DNA from: Actinomycetota bacterium
GTDB taxonomy: Bacteria > Bacillota > Desulfotomaculia > Desulfotomaculales > Desulfocucumaceae
Assembly: GCA_023475565.1 (NCBI GenBank)
Contig: JAMCVT010000012.1
Coordinates: 1 to 63,334, forward strand
Reading direction: 5' to 3'
DNA: 63,334 bases
This document shows, piece after piece, positions 28,405-39,332 of this stretch; position 1 is the first letter of the stretch, and each line of letters starts with the position of its first letter. The position numbers and the translations under genes were made by a program. The notes beneath the pieces were generated by a model, which had not been told where the DNA came from, searched no databases, and saw nothing but the letters and a program-made list of their open reading frames with translations.

Positions 28405-29253
28405 TCAGTATAAGTTTATAAGCGATGCCCCCATCCAAAGCAGCAGGCTTATTTGCAGGGGGCGGTCCTTTATTACCGTCTCTTCGGGGCTACCCCCGGA
28501 ATTGTCCGCATAAACAAGATACAGGTAGCGGAAGAGGCCGAGAAGCACAAAGGGTACGGATAGGAAAGAACTCAGACTCTGGCCGTACTTAAAGGTATAA
28601 AGAAAATACGATACTATGGTTGATGTGGTTACTACAGATATCATCTGGTCCAGCAGAGGTAACGTGTACGAGTCCAGGGAGACCCTATGGCTGCTGGCGT
28701 TCCCTCCCAGTATTATTTTCTCGCTTCTCCTCTTGCCCAGGGCCAGGAAAAGGGCCAGGAAAAAGGTGCACATCACCGCCCAGGGGGAAAGATATATACT
28801 TATAACCTCTGTTCCGGCCACCACCCTGAGCACGAAACCCGTGGCGATGGTAAAGACATCAAGTATAATTATGTTCTTCAGGTAAAAAGAATAGAGTATC
28901 ATCAGGGCAAGATAAACCGTGGTGATAATACCCAGGGCCGGCGACAGGGCAAAGGCATAAATCAGTGCAGCTGCCGAAATAAGTGCCGCCGCCGTGGCCG
29001 CCCCCCCGGCAGAAATCAGTCCCGCAGCCAGAGGCCTGTTTTTTTTCTGGGGGTGGCGCCTGTCTTTTTCAATGTCAACTATATCATTAATAAGGTAAAC
29101 GGCGCCGCTGATCAGGCAGAACACCAGAAAGGCGGCGGTTACTTTGGCAAGCATGGAGATATTCAGAAGGTTCCCGGAAAAAACTATTCCCACAAAAACA
29201 AAAGAGTTCTTAATAAACTGCTTCGGCCGCATGGAAGTCAGGTAGTATAGCAA
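28405..29253 (-). CDS. UbiA-family prenyltransferase, decaprenyl-phosphate phosphoribosyltransferase-like
   Basis: MRPKQFIKNSFVFVGIVFSG...NDIVDIEKDRRHPQKKNRPLAAG. Confidence 0.8.
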   Translation of the reverse strand: MLYYLTSMRPKQFIKNSFVFVGIVFSGNLLNISMLAKVTAAFLVFCLISGAVYLINDIVDIEKDRRHPQKKNRPLAAGLISAGGAATAAALISAAALIYAFALSPALGIITTVYLALMILYSFYLKNIIILDVFTIATGFVLRVVAGTEVISIYLSPWAVMCTFFLALFLALGKRRSEKIILGGNASSHRVSLDSYTLPLLDQMISVVTTSTIVSYFLYTFKYGQSLSSFLSVPFVLLGLFRYLYLVYADNSGGSPEETVIKDRPLQISLLLWMGASLINLY

Positions 29254-29543
29254 TGCCCACAGCCTTTCCTTTTATAATTTATAAAGCTGGCATTTTTCAA
29301 AACAGACCGATTCTTTTTTTTTCGACGGAAAAGACAAAAGTCCTTTAACAGCCTAAGGGGCTTGAATTCCCGGGCAGGAGACGGGAGACTGCTCAGAAGT
29401 ATTGCTCCGGGTCGGGAGACGGGAGTTGTCCAAGCAGTCCTGATAAGCTACTCCGAGGTATCTGTGGCTAAAAAAACAGAGATCAGGCATTTATTGGCCT
29501 GTAAAACGGGCATGCAAAACTCCCGTCTCCTGACCGGTAAGCA

Positions 29544-30470
29544 GTGCCTGTAAGCAATCTCCTGACAGAATATGAATTTCAGTATAAGGATAATAATGCG
29601 GGCTGGAGGAGTGTGAAAAATTGTGGTAAAATGTTTGAAGGTTTAGATATAGCTTGTCAGACGGGATGTCTCCCGGACCGCGAAAAGCACAATGTGCCGG
29701 GTGCTCCGGCTGAAAGGTATGAGGATTTGAGGATAAAGCTTCTGGGGGCTTTCATTGACGGGCTGACCCTGGATCAGTTTGCAGAGCGGATAGCCTTTTT
29801 TATTGATAGATGCCGTTCCTGTTTTGTGATAACCCTTAATCCTGAATTGCTTTACCGGGCGCACCGTGAAAGGCTCCTGCTGGATATGGTAAACCGGGCT
29901 GATCTGGTTACTGCCGATGGTGTGGGAATAGTATGGGCCTCCCGGATTGCCGGGCAGCCTGTTCCGGAAAGAGTTACCGGAATCGACCTGATGATGAGGC
30001 TGCTGAATAGTGCGGCGGATCGTGGCTGGAGGGTGTTTTTCCTGGGCTCCTCCCCGGGTGTTGCGGCGTCAGCCGCTAAAAGGGCGGTTGAGTTGTTTCC
30101 GGGGATTCAGGTGGCCGGATCTTACCATGGCTTTTTTTCACAGGAACAAAGCCATGAGGTGGTAAATTTGATTGTGGACTCCTCACCCCAGCTCCTCCTG
30201 GTGGCGCTGGGCGCGCCACTGCAGGAGAAATGGATTGCAGGCAATTTAAGCTCTCTGGGGAATATCGCAGCCGTTGGTGTGGGAGGCAGCTTTGATGTTT
30301 TATCCGGCAATGTGCGGCGGGCGCCCCGGTGGATGGTGAGAATGAACCTGGAGTGGCTGGGGAGGCTCCTGCTGGAGCCCAGGCGCTGGAAACGCATGCT
30401 GGTGCTGCCCAAATTCATGCTGCTGGTGCTGGTGAAATATAAAATTGGCAAATATTTAGTCTCAAAATAG
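29544..30470 (+). CDS. WecG/TagA/CpsF glycosyltransferase
   Basis: VITLNPELLYRAHRERLLLDMVNRADLVTADGVGIVWASR...VGVGGSFDVLSGNVRRAPRWM; true start may be downstream. Confidence 0.9.
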   Translation: MPVSNLLTEYEFQYKDNNAGWRSVKNCGKMFEGLDIACQTGCLPDREKHNVPGAPAERYEDLRIKLLGAFIDGLTLDQFAERIAFFIDRCRSCFVITLNPELLYRAHRERLLLDMVNRADLVTADGVGIVWASRIAGQPVPERVTGIDLMMRLLNSAADRGWRVFFLGSSPGVAASAAKRAVELFPGIQVAGSYHGFFSQEQSHEVVNLIVDSSPQLLLVALGAPLQEKWIAGNLSSLGNIAAVGVGGSFDVLSGNVRRAPRWMVRMNLEWLGRLLLEPRRWKRMLVLPKFMLLVLVKYKIGKYLVSK

Positions 30471-30480
30471 TTTTAAAGGA

Positions 30481-30516
30481 AAGGGGACACACCCTTTGAG
30501 GGAATGTCCCCAACTG
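30481..30516. repeat. GGGGACA...TGTCCCC inverted repeat (REP-like)
   Basis: GGGGACACACCCTTTGAGGGAATGTCCCC; same motif class as 49041-49145. Confidence 0.5.
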
Positions 30517-30650
30517 GAGTACTCTAAATAACGGGTGAGAAGATACCCTAAACAGGCCTGGACTGACAAACACTGTGCGGCCTGGAAAGCATATAAGCCG
30601 GAAAGCCCGCTTGCCGGTCTCTGACACTGTTCTATCGGGGGATACTTAAA

Positions 30651-31772
30651 ATGCCCAGGGTAGTAATTTCCGGGTATCACGGTTTTAAAAACAACGGCGA
30701 TGAAGCCATGCTCTATGCCATGCTTAAGGCGCTGGATCAAAGAATTCAGGGCCTTGAGGTCGTTGTGCTGTCCAAAAATCCGGATGAGACCCAGAGATTT
30801 TTTGGCGTGAGGGCGGTACCCAGGCATGATTTGCGTTCCATTGTCGGAGAAATTCGCAGCGCCGACCTGCTTATCAGCGGGGGCGGAGGACTGCTGCAGG
30901 ATGTCACCGGCCCCAACAGCATTCTGTATTACCTTGGCATAGTATCCCTGGCCAAATTGATGAAAAAGCCTGTTTTCTTTTACGGGCAGGGAATAGGTCC
31001 GGTTAAAACCCTTTTGGGAAGGACAATGATGAGCCTGGTGGCCAACAGGGTGGATGTTATTACCGTCAGAGACCGGGAATCCAAGGATGAGCTCCGCAAT
31101 CTCGGGGTCGTCCGGCCGGTGGTGGATGTAACCGCCGATCCTGCCCTGGGTCTTGATACAGGCGAGATAGATCCCGGCCCGGGGATCGCTGTATTGAATA
31201 GCGCCGGCGTTCCCTCCGGGGGTGGTCTGGTAGGGGTTTCCGTGCGGGGCTGGAAGGGACAGAGCGCTTATAAAGCCGTAATAGCAAGGGCCTGTGATGA
31301 CTTGATAATGAAAGGCGGGAATGTGGTGTTCCTGCCCATGCACTATCCTGAGGATGTGGCTGTTAGCAAGGAAATAGCGGCCATGATGAAAAATAATCCC
31401 TTTATAGTAGAGAGGCAGCTTAATTTTAAAGATATGCTGTCATTAATGACGCAGACCAGCCTTATCATCGGTATGCGCCTCCATTTTCTTATCTTTGGGG
31501 CCCTTTTGAACATACCGATGGTGGGAATATCATATGACCCGAAGGTTGACAGGTTTCTCAGGCTGGCGGATATGCCTTCCGGTGGTTCGGTGGAGAACCT
31601 TGATTACCAGGAATTTTCCCGCTGTATAGAGAGTGTTTCTGAATCAGCCGGGGAATTGAAGGACAAGCTGGCGGGAAAGGTAGCTGCGCTAAGGCGGGAG
31701 TCTCTGCGCGGGGCTGACCTGGTAGCGGAGATTTTGGCTAAAAGAGCTAACCCAGGGTCAGGAGACTGCTAA
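30651..31772 (+). CDS. csaB: polysaccharide pyruvyl transferase CsaB
   Basis: VVISGYHGFKNNGDEAMLYAMLKAL...LISGGGGLLQDVTG...IGMRLHFLIFGA. Confidence 0.9.
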   Translation: MPRVVISGYHGFKNNGDEAMLYAMLKALDQRIQGLEVVVLSKNPDETQRFFGVRAVPRHDLRSIVGEIRSADLLISGGGGLLQDVTGPNSILYYLGIVSLAKLMKKPVFFYGQGIGPVKTLLGRTMMSLVANRVDVITVRDRESKDELRNLGVVRPVVDVTADPALGLDTGEIDPGPGIAVLNSAGVPSGGGLVGVSVRGWKGQSAYKAVIARACDDLIMKGGNVVFLPMHYPEDVAVSKEIAAMMKNNPFIVERQLNFKDMLSLMTQTSLIIGMRLHFLIFGALLNIPMVGISYDPKVDRFLRLADMPSGGSVENLDYQEFSRCIESVSESAGELKDKLAGKVAALRRESLRGADLVAEILAKRANPGSGDC

Positions 31773-31810
31773 GCCATTGGAACTTTTTTTTATTTGTTTC
31801 GTCATAAATA

Positions 31811-32296
31811 TTGGAGGGGCTATTTATGAAGTTGAAAAAGAACCGGATTTTTGTTATTATCGCGGTTTCTTTGGGAATATTGCTCCTGGGGTCGGCCCTG
31901 GCCGTGGCCGCAGGAGGTGAGCCCGGCAGCGTGGATGACCCCCTGGTGACGCGCAGCTTTGTGGAGTCACAGGTAAATTCCCTGGTTGCGGGAAGTGTTG
32001 ATGAGGCTGTAAAAGCATCTGCCGAGAAGTATACCAAATGGCAGGTGATGGATCTCGCCCCCGGCCAGCGGCTGGAGGGGAAAGCCGGGACCGAGCTGAT
32101 AGTGCGGGCCGGTAAAACGGTGCTGGTGGACCCGGTGGGAAGCGGTATTCCGGATGTAACCGCAGGAGCTAATATAACCGTGGGGAAGGTTTTGGCTCTT
32201 GATCATCTGTTGATTATACCGAGGACAGACGGGCGGGGCATAAAGGCCCTGTCAAAAACTATTGTGATGTACAGAGGAGAAGTTGAGGTCAAATAG
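31811..32296 (+). CDS. conserved secreted hypothetical protein
   Basis: Signal peptide, then 130 aa; no recognised family. Confidence 0.6.
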   Translation: MEGLFMKLKKNRIFVIIAVSLGILLLGSALAVAAGGEPGSVDDPLVTRSFVESQVNSLVAGSVDEAVKASAEKYTKWQVMDLAPGQRLEGKAGTELIVRAGKTVLVDPVGSGIPDVTAGANITVGKVLALDHLLIIPRTDGRGIKALSKTIVMYRGEVEVK

Positions 32297-32332
32297 CAGA
32301 ATTTAATCGGCTTCACTGAAAGAGGTGTTTTT

Positions 32333-33613
32333 TTGAGGAAGTCTGGATACAAACTTAGAAAAAGGGCCAGGCTGGTTTTTATTGTGGTCCTTGGGCTTAC
32401 CCTGCTAACGGGTGGGGGGCTGTATGCCCTGGGTTTTTTAGACGATTTACTTTACAATGCCGGAATTACCGATACCCTTCCGGAGTCCAAGGATGCCTCT
32501 GTGGACCGGATAAACATACTGGCGCTGGGTGTGGATGCCCGTAAGGGAGAGGATATGGCCCGGACCGATACAATGATGCTGTGTAGTGTGGACACCGAAA
32601 AAAATCTGATGTCGGTCCTTTCCATACCCCGGGATACCCGGGTGTATATACCCGGGCACGGATATGAAAAAATAAACAGCGCCACTCTTTACGGAGGCCC
32701 CGACCTGGCCATGGAGACGGTGTCGGACCTGCTGGGCATCCGGATAAACAAATACGTTATGACAAACTTCGAGGGGTTTGAGGATATAGTGGACTCCCTG
32801 GGCGGGGTAACCATAGACGTTAAGCAGAGAATGTACCACCACGATCCCCAGGACGGCGGGATATACACCATTGACCTCAGGCCGGGAATGCAGCGCCTTG
32901 ACGGCAAAAAGGCCCTTCAGTACGTTCGCTACCGGGAATATGCCCTGGGAGACATTGACCGGACCGAGCAGCAGCAAAAATTTATCACTGCCCTGGCCCG
33001 TGAGGTTCTGCAGCCTGCCAGCGTGGTTAAGCTGCCCTCCCTGGCCGTCAGTATATACAAGGCTGTGGACACAAACCTCAGCCTTTCCGAGATGACCAGG
33101 CTGGCCCAGTCCGCCCGTAAGCTGACCAATGCCAATATTGTATCCCAGACCCTTCCCGGAAAGTTTCTCAATCTTGACGGAGGAAGTTACTGGGAGGTAG
33201 ACCCCAGCCAGGCCCGTCTTGTTATTGCTGGAATTATGGAAGGGCGTGCCGCAGACAAGGTTGTGCTTGGTCAAACGACTATCAACACAGGTAGCGGGAC
33301 ATCTGAAGGTGTAGAATCCGGCGGGGTTATTCCCCCTCAATCCGGCCGGGAAAGCAATGTGAAGGATACTCCCGGTACCAGTGCGGTGCTGCCGGGAACG
33401 TATAGCGGATCCGGCAGTAAAGGGCTTTCGGGCGGCACTTCCGGGAGCAGCAGTAAGAAGGGCAGTACAGCCACCCAGCCTTCCACTGCCAAAACTCCCA
33501 AGAGTACCGGCGTAACCCAGCCGCCGGCTTCTATGATCGTTCCCGGAACTATACAGCAGGATGGGGAGGAGTCCGGAAGCGGGGTCAGTGTGACTATTAA
33601 GCCGAGAAGCTAG
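32333..33613 (+). CDS. LytR-CpsA-Psr (LCP) family protein
   Basis: ARTDTMMLCSVDTEKNLMSVLSIPRDTRVYIPG...YVRYREYALGDIDRTEQQQKFI; Ser/Gly/Thr-rich tail. Confidence 0.93.
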   Translation: MRKSGYKLRKRARLVFIVVLGLTLLTGGGLYALGFLDDLLYNAGITDTLPESKDASVDRINILALGVDARKGEDMARTDTMMLCSVDTEKNLMSVLSIPRDTRVYIPGHGYEKINSATLYGGPDLAMETVSDLLGIRINKYVMTNFEGFEDIVDSLGGVTIDVKQRMYHHDPQDGGIYTIDLRPGMQRLDGKKALQYVRYREYALGDIDRTEQQQKFITALAREVLQPASVVKLPSLAVSIYKAVDTNLSLSEMTRLAQSARKLTNANIVSQTLPGKFLNLDGGSYWEVDPSQARLVIAGIMEGRAADKVVLGQTTINTGSGTSEGVESGGVIPPQSGRESNVKDTPGTSAVLPGTYSGSGSKGLSGGTSGSSSKKGSTATQPSTAKTPKSTGVTQPPASMIVPGTIQQDGEESGSGVSVTIKPRS

Positions 33614-33749
33614 GATAAGCTACAGGGCCGGACTACCTGGTAGGAATTCAGAATTCAGAAGTCAGGAGTCAGAATAATTAAGGTAAAAGGGCTTGAATCC
33701 CTGGTCCAATAACAAGTCAGATTAGTTAATGCTTTTTATGCTTTATTGA

Positions 33750-33792
33750 AAACAGTAAGCCTGCAGCTGATTGCCGCAGGCTTACTGTTTTA
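33750..33792. terminator. bidirectional Rho-independent terminator
   Basis: AAACAGTAAGCCTGCAGCTGATTGCCGCAGGCTTACTGTTT. Confidence 0.8.
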
Positions 33793-33876
33793 TTCTTTTG
33801 TAATTAGAGCATAAGAGAAATACAATTAAATATTCTGGCTCCTGGTTCTTGGCTCCTGAATTCCGATCGGGAGTAA

Positions 33877-35419
33877 TTACTCTTTAGATGTCTTTTCAAT
33901 ATGTGGCAGGGACAGTAGAACTCCGGCCAGGAACCAGAAGTAGGTTGACATCATGGGAACCTCAAAGATGTTTTCCACGGAATTGTGCAGGGTTACCCCT
34001 AAAAGACCGGTAATCAGGGCGGCAGCCATTATTTTGAGACTTGGGCAGCTTATTTTTTTATAGGCGGCGTAACCATGCCTGAACACCTCGGCTATAACCC
34101 ACAATAGGGCCAGCAGGCCTAGGACGCCGCTCTCCACAAGTGTTTTAAGATAAAAATTATCCACGTACGTGCTCCCCGGCACCCTCCTGGCGGCCACCGC
34201 CCCTCCGAAGGTTCCGAAACCGGACCCCAGCACCGGGCTGTATAAAAATTTGTTGTAGCCCATCGTCCACAGCGCCAGGCGCCCGCCCCTGCTGCTGCTG
34301 GCCATATAGGCCGGGGAAAAAAGATATCCCAGGCGCGCCGCAATGCTGGGAACCAGATTTACGGCGGCTGCGGCGGCTGCGGCCAGTATCGCCAGCAGCC
34401 TGGGATTATACATCAGGCTGAATATGGCTGCAGATGCTCCGAAAGCGAGCCAGGCTCCCCGGGACCCGCTTAAAACAAGGCAGGCCAGTTGGGCAGTCAG
34501 GGCGGCCAGATAAATGCAGCGGTCCCGGCGGCTGATCGAGTTAAACATTTGGGCTGCGGTAACCGGAATAAAAAACAGCAGCAGGCTGCCCAGTACATTG
34601 GGGCTTTTTACTATTGAGTAGACTCTCGATACGTTTCCCTCGGCCTTGTCTACCCAGCTGTCAGGCGTGCTGATACCGGTCATATACTGATAAATCCCAT
34701 ACGCAGCCACCAGAAAGGCCGCTGCAATCATTCCTTTGACCAGGGCGTTAAACTGTCTGCGGTTGAGTATAAGATTGGATCCTACCAAGAACCATAACAT
34801 GTATTCCAGGTAGACCCTTAGCCCCTCTATGGCCAGGGAAATGTTAGGAGATCGCATGAGGAAAAGAAAAATGGCGACTCCCAGGTAGATTAAAAGCGGC
34901 ACCTCAAGTCCTGTATACCTGTAAGACAAACGGCCCCTGACAGCCATCTGAACCGGCCAGGCGGCTATTATGAATACCAGCAGCAACTCATCCCAGCTCC
35001 CGGAAAGGAAGGCAAAGGCTGGTATCTTTTTGAAAAGAAAATCCAACACCGGATAAAAAATGACCGGCCAGAGGGCTGTTTCCACCCTGGTAGCGGTTAT
35101 TGCCCTGATAATACGGCTTTGTAAGAAAACATGAGGGGCATTAATTTTGTATATAAGGCTTCCGGAAGCCGATTGCCGGACTATATTTCCCGCCGCAGCC
35201 AGCGGAGTCAGCAGTAGTGCTGCCAGTGCGGAGAACCACCGCAGTATGCAGGATCCCTTCATTGTCCCGGTTGATGTATATAGCGGTTGGGTACTTAACT
35301 TTTTTAAAATATAACTACCAGCCCCATAGTCTGCAGCTGTTCTGACTAAGGACTTTAAGGCCCTGAATGCGGTGCTGTTTGTTAATGTGCTGTCCAACGT
35401 CAATCGAACACCCCCCATG
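33877..35419 (-). CDS. O-antigen ligase-like membrane protein
   Basis: Multi-TM; GSRGAWLAFGAS, GSGFGTFGG...TYVDNFYLKTLVESGVLGL; start likely near MGGVRLTL. Confidence 0.85.
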
Positions 35420-35541
35420 ACGAAATTATTATACACTATACAAAGGAGCATATCCAGACCGTAGCCCCAGGGAAAAACTCCTTGTCGAACGACATTGAAA
35501 TTGATAAAATGGTTTAAGCAAGGCAAGGAGGCACTCTGAAG

Positions 35542-36693
35542 GTGAAGCGTTTGCGGGTTCTCCACGTTATTGGCGGGGGCGAATTCGGTGGAGCTGAACG
35601 GCATATTCTAAATCTTGCCACCGCCATGAAAAAAGAGATGGTGGAGGTGTCTGTGTGCTGTCTTTTTGCCGACCCCTTTGTTAAGGTGGCCAGGGAAGCC
35701 GGTATAAAGTCTCATTCGGTGCCCATGCGCCACAAAATGGACTTCGGGATTGTTACCAAGCTAAGGGACCTGATTATCGAAGAAAAAATTGATATAGTGC
35801 ACACCCACGGGGTCAGGGCCAACCTTGTAGGCCGCCTGGCGGCGCGGATGGCCGGGGTTGAAACCGTGGTAACCACCGTGCACAGCCTCCTGGCCCAGGA
35901 CTATCCGGATCTTTTCAGCAGGCTGGCCAACACTTTTATTGAAAGGGCTTCCAGGGGTCTGACCACTCATTTTATTGCTGTTTCCGGTGGTTTGCAAAAA
36001 GCCCTGGTGCAGCAGGGTATACCTGAAAAAAGGATAACTGTGATATATAATGGGCTCAATCCGGATTTTTTCAGGATAAAGGGCTCTGTAGGGCGTTGGC
36101 GCCAGAGTGCGGGCTTTAGCCCCGGTGTTCCCCTGGTGGCCATAGTGGGGCGTCTTCACCCTGTCAAGGGACACCTCTATTTTTTAAGGGCGGCAGCCGA
36201 AATTCTGAAGGAAAGAACCGATGTCCATTTCCTTGTGGTAGGGAGCGGGCCGGAAAGGGACAGTCTGGAAGATTATACCATGAAACTGGGTATTTCCGAT
36301 CATGTGACCTTTACCGGTTTTGTTTCAGATGTTTCGGAACTTATGCCCGACTTAAACCTTCTCATAGTGCCTTCCCTGTGGGAGGGATTCGGGCTTACCG
36401 CCCTGGAGGCCATGGCGGTGGGAGTCCCGGTGGTGGCCACCTCGGTGGGCGGGCTTCCGGAGATTGTTGATCACGGCACTACCGGACTTTTGGTTCCTCC
36501 GGCGGATGAGGCCGGCCTAACCAGGGGAATCGTCTGGATGCTGGACCATCCCCAGGAGGCGGTGGAAATGGCTGCTGCCGCCAAGGAAGTGGTGGAACAA
36601 AAATTTTCCGCCTCGGCCATGGCCAGGAGAACCGAGGACCTGTACTGGCGCCTTTTGGAAAAGGAGCAGGATGGGAAAAAGCTTCCTGATTAG
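35542..36693 (+). CDS. glycosyltransferase family 4
   Basis: GGGEFGGAERHILNLATAM...VPSLWEGFGLTALEAMAVGVPVVATSVGGLPEIV. Confidence 0.93.
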   Translation: MKRLRVLHVIGGGEFGGAERHILNLATAMKKEMVEVSVCCLFADPFVKVAREAGIKSHSVPMRHKMDFGIVTKLRDLIIEEKIDIVHTHGVRANLVGRLAARMAGVETVVTTVHSLLAQDYPDLFSRLANTFIERASRGLTTHFIAVSGGLQKALVQQGIPEKRITVIYNGLNPDFFRIKGSVGRWRQSAGFSPGVPLVAIVGRLHPVKGHLYFLRAAAEILKERTDVHFLVVGSGPERDSLEDYTMKLGISDHVTFTGFVSDVSELMPDLNLLIVPSLWEGFGLTALEAMAVGVPVVATSVGGLPEIVDHGTTGLLVPPADEAGLTRGIVWMLDHPQEAVEMAAAAKEVVEQKFSASAMARRTEDLYWRLLEKEQDGKKLPD

Positions 36694-36702
36694 GGGGAAT
36701 GA

Positions 36703-37887
36703 TTGTCAATGAAGGATCTGGCCGGCCGTGACATTATCTGTATAGGGCCGGTGGACTGGGAACCCATATGGAACCGCTCCCAGCAGCTGATGTCCAGGCT
36801 CCCCCACTCCAACCGGATACTGTATGTTGAGCCGCCCGCCACTCTGCTATCGGCCTTTAAGGACCGCAGCCTCTGGTTTAAATGGCGGCAGTGGGCCAGA
36901 GGGGCCAGGAAAAAAACTGAAAATATATACCTCTACTCACCGCCGGTGGTGCTGCCCTTCGGGTACATGTATCCCTGGGTCAACCGTATAAATCAGCGGT
37001 GGATTTTGCTTTTTACGGGGAGAATTGCCCGGAAGCTGGGTTTTAAGGGTCCCATTGTGTGGACGTACCTGCCCAATACCCTTAGGCTGGCGGAAGGCCT
37101 GAAACCTTCGGTGCTGGTGTATGACTGTGTGGACGAGCACTCGGAGTTTCCGGGGCTTGTTAAAAGGGAAGCGGTATTGGAAATGGAAAGGGATTTGCTG
37201 GGGCGGAGCGACCTGGTATTCACCACCGCCCCGGGACTTTACAGGGCCAAAAAGAAATATGCCCGAAATATATACCTTCTTCCCAATGCCGCCGATGTGG
37301 GGCACTTTGCCCTGGCGGAAAAGGAGGAAACTCCGGTCCCGGGTGAAATTGGCAGGCTTCCCCACCCTCTGCTGGGATTCATAGGGGTTATTCATGAGTG
37401 GATTGATCTGGACCTGATAGAATTTGTTGCCCGGTCAAGGCCCGGTTGGACCATTGCCATGATTGGCCCGGTGGGCCCGGGGATACGGGTGGACAGGCTG
37501 ACCGGCCTGCCCAATGTGCACTTTTTCGGACGGCAGGGCAGGGAAGAACTGCCCGGATACCTGAAAGCCTTTGATGTGTGCCTTAACCCCTTTAAGAAAA
37601 ATGTTCTCACCGACAGGGTGAGCCCTTTAAAGGTATACGAGTATCTGGCTTCGGGCCGGCCGGTGGTAAGCGTGGACATGCCCGGGGTGATGGAATTTAA
37701 AGAAATAATTGAAATAGCCGGAGATTATGATGGTTTCCTGGCTGCGGTGGACAGGGTTCTACAGACGGACAGCCCTGATAAAAAAAAGCTCCGCCTGAAA
37801 GTGGCGGCCAGGCACTCCTGGGAAAGCAGGGCAGCCTATATGTCCGAAAAGATAGTGGAGATAGAGGAGACAGGAGACAAAAAATAA
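36703..37887 (+). CDS. glycosyltransferase (GT1/GT4-like)
   Basis: LNPFKKNVLTDRVSPLKVYEYLASGRPVVSVDMPGV. Confidence 0.85.
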   Translation: MSMKDLAGRDIICIGPVDWEPIWNRSQQLMSRLPHSNRILYVEPPATLLSAFKDRSLWFKWRQWARGARKKTENIYLYSPPVVLPFGYMYPWVNRINQRWILLFTGRIARKLGFKGPIVWTYLPNTLRLAEGLKPSVLVYDCVDEHSEFPGLVKREAVLEMERDLLGRSDLVFTTAPGLYRAKKKYARNIYLLPNAADVGHFALAEKEETPVPGEIGRLPHPLLGFIGVIHEWIDLDLIEFVARSRPGWTIAMIGPVGPGIRVDRLTGLPNVHFFGRQGREELPGYLKAFDVCLNPFKKNVLTDRVSPLKVYEYLASGRPVVSVDMPGVMEFKEIIEIAGDYDGFLAAVDRVLQTDSPDKKKLRLKVAARHSWESRAAYMSEKIVEIEETGDKK

Positions 37888-37889
37888 AG

Positions 37890-37930
37890 AGGGCCGCCCC
37901 AAAACTCTACTTTTGGGACGGCCCCTTTTA
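37890..37930. terminator. Rho-independent terminator
   Basis: GGGCCGCCCCAAAACTCTACTTTTGGGACGGCCCCTTTT. Confidence 0.75.
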
Positions 37931-38013
37931 TTAAGCTCGCTATTTCTTTACCGACCTCAAAGCCGGGCATGCAAATCTCCCGTCTCCTGACCGGAGATAT
38001 TACCCTTTAGCTA

Positions 38014-38496
38014 TTACTCTTTCACTTCCAGCCTGATAATCGTCCCCTTGAACTCGTAATCCCTGGATTTTACATAATAGTCCTTGCCCACCCGGATTTC
38101 CTGCCCCCCCATGTTGATGCTGGCCGAGGACAGTGTGGTGGTCCCGGTGTTGGTTACATACACATCCTTAAGATAGGGGTCTGTTGATTCCACCCTCTGA
38201 CCCCTGGCGTCGACGTTTATTGAGTAGCCCGGCTTTATCTGTACATCTTTTACAGTCACGCCGGTATAGCTGTTGCCCGATACCATTTTGTCGCCCACCC
38301 TGATGGACTGGGCCAGATCCGGCCTGATGTGCTGGAGCATCACCTCAAACTCGACAGTGGCAGGCTTTCCCCCGGGCGCCTGGCGGCCGAATTTGTAATA
38401 AGCTCCCGTGGCCACCAGAATAATCACCAGTATTATAATAAGGTCTATTATATTGATCAGCCCGAAAATCTTTCCCTTGTCGTCAAGTAGCTTCAC
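38014..38496 (-). CDS. DUF4330-family protein
   Basis: MKLLDDKGKIFGLINIIDLIIILVIILVATGAYY. Confidence 0.75.
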   Translation of the reverse strand: MKLLDDKGKIFGLINIIDLIIILVIILVATGAYYKFGRQAPGGKPATVEFEVMLQHIRPDLAQSIRVGDKMVSGNSYTGVTVKDVQIKPGYSINVDARGQRVESTDPYLKDVYVTNTGTTTLSSASINMGGQEIRVGKDYYVKSRDYEFKGTIIRLEVKE

Positions 38497-38737
38497 CTTA
38501 AATATAATTCTCCTTCCATGTGTTTCTTTATGGATGCATATTGCGTTATTCCGGCAGTCTCACTAATAAAGTATAAAATTTTTTAAGGACAAGGTCAACG
38601 GAAGATGTTGTTCCGGACCGGTTTTCTCTTTGAAGGAAATTGCGGCTGCGGTATAGAAAAAACCTTTAGTGTTTTAAAAACGGCGGGCGGAGTATGAAAA
38701 TTGGCGAATGGTCAATAATCTTTCTCGGAGGTATTAA

Positions 38738-39172
38738 ATGGAAATAAGTGAGATTATGAAGGTAATTCCACACCGGTATCCTTTTCTTCTGGTGGACCGG
38801 ATTGACGAGCTGGAACCGGGCAAAAGGGCGGTAGGCATCAAAAATGTAAGCATAAATGAGCCTTTTTTTCAGGGACATTTCCCGGGGCACCCGGTTATGC
38901 CGGGGGTTCTGATAATTGAGTCAATGGCCCAGGTCGGCGCCGTTGCCCTGCTGTCCATGCCTGAAATGGGGAAAAAGCTGGCGCTGTTTGCCGGAATAGA
39001 CGGGGTTCGTTTCCGGAGACAGGTTGTGCCGGGGGACCAGCTGCAGCTGGAGGTTGAAATACTGAAGCTCAAAGGGCCTGTAGGAAAGGGCAGGGGAGTG
39101 GCCAGGGTGGGCGGGCAGCTTGCCGCCGAGGCCGAGCTTTTATTTGCGCTTCAGGATATGAAAAATGAATAA
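38738..39172 (+). CDS. fabZ: 3-hydroxyacyl-ACP dehydratase FabZ
   Basis: [20 protein letters not shown]...[23 protein letters not shown]. Confidence 0.95.
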   Translation: MEISEIMKVIPHRYPFLLVDRIDELEPGKRAVGIKNVSINEPFFQGHFPGHPVMPGVLIIESMAQVGAVALLSMPEMGKKLALFAGIDGVRFRRQVVPGDQLQLEVEILKLKGPVGKGRGVARVGGQLAAEAELLFALQDMKNE

Positions 39173-39332
39173 ATAAGGCGAAATAGTACGTCTGGTGTAG
39201 ATATTGGAAGTTGTCCATATGATCGCGCTCTTATTGGTCAAGCCCACTTATTTTTTATGCTTTGTGAAATTGGTCTATAAGGTGTTAATATACACGTAGT
39301 ATGTCTATTCAAAGGTTTGGGGGTATTATAAC

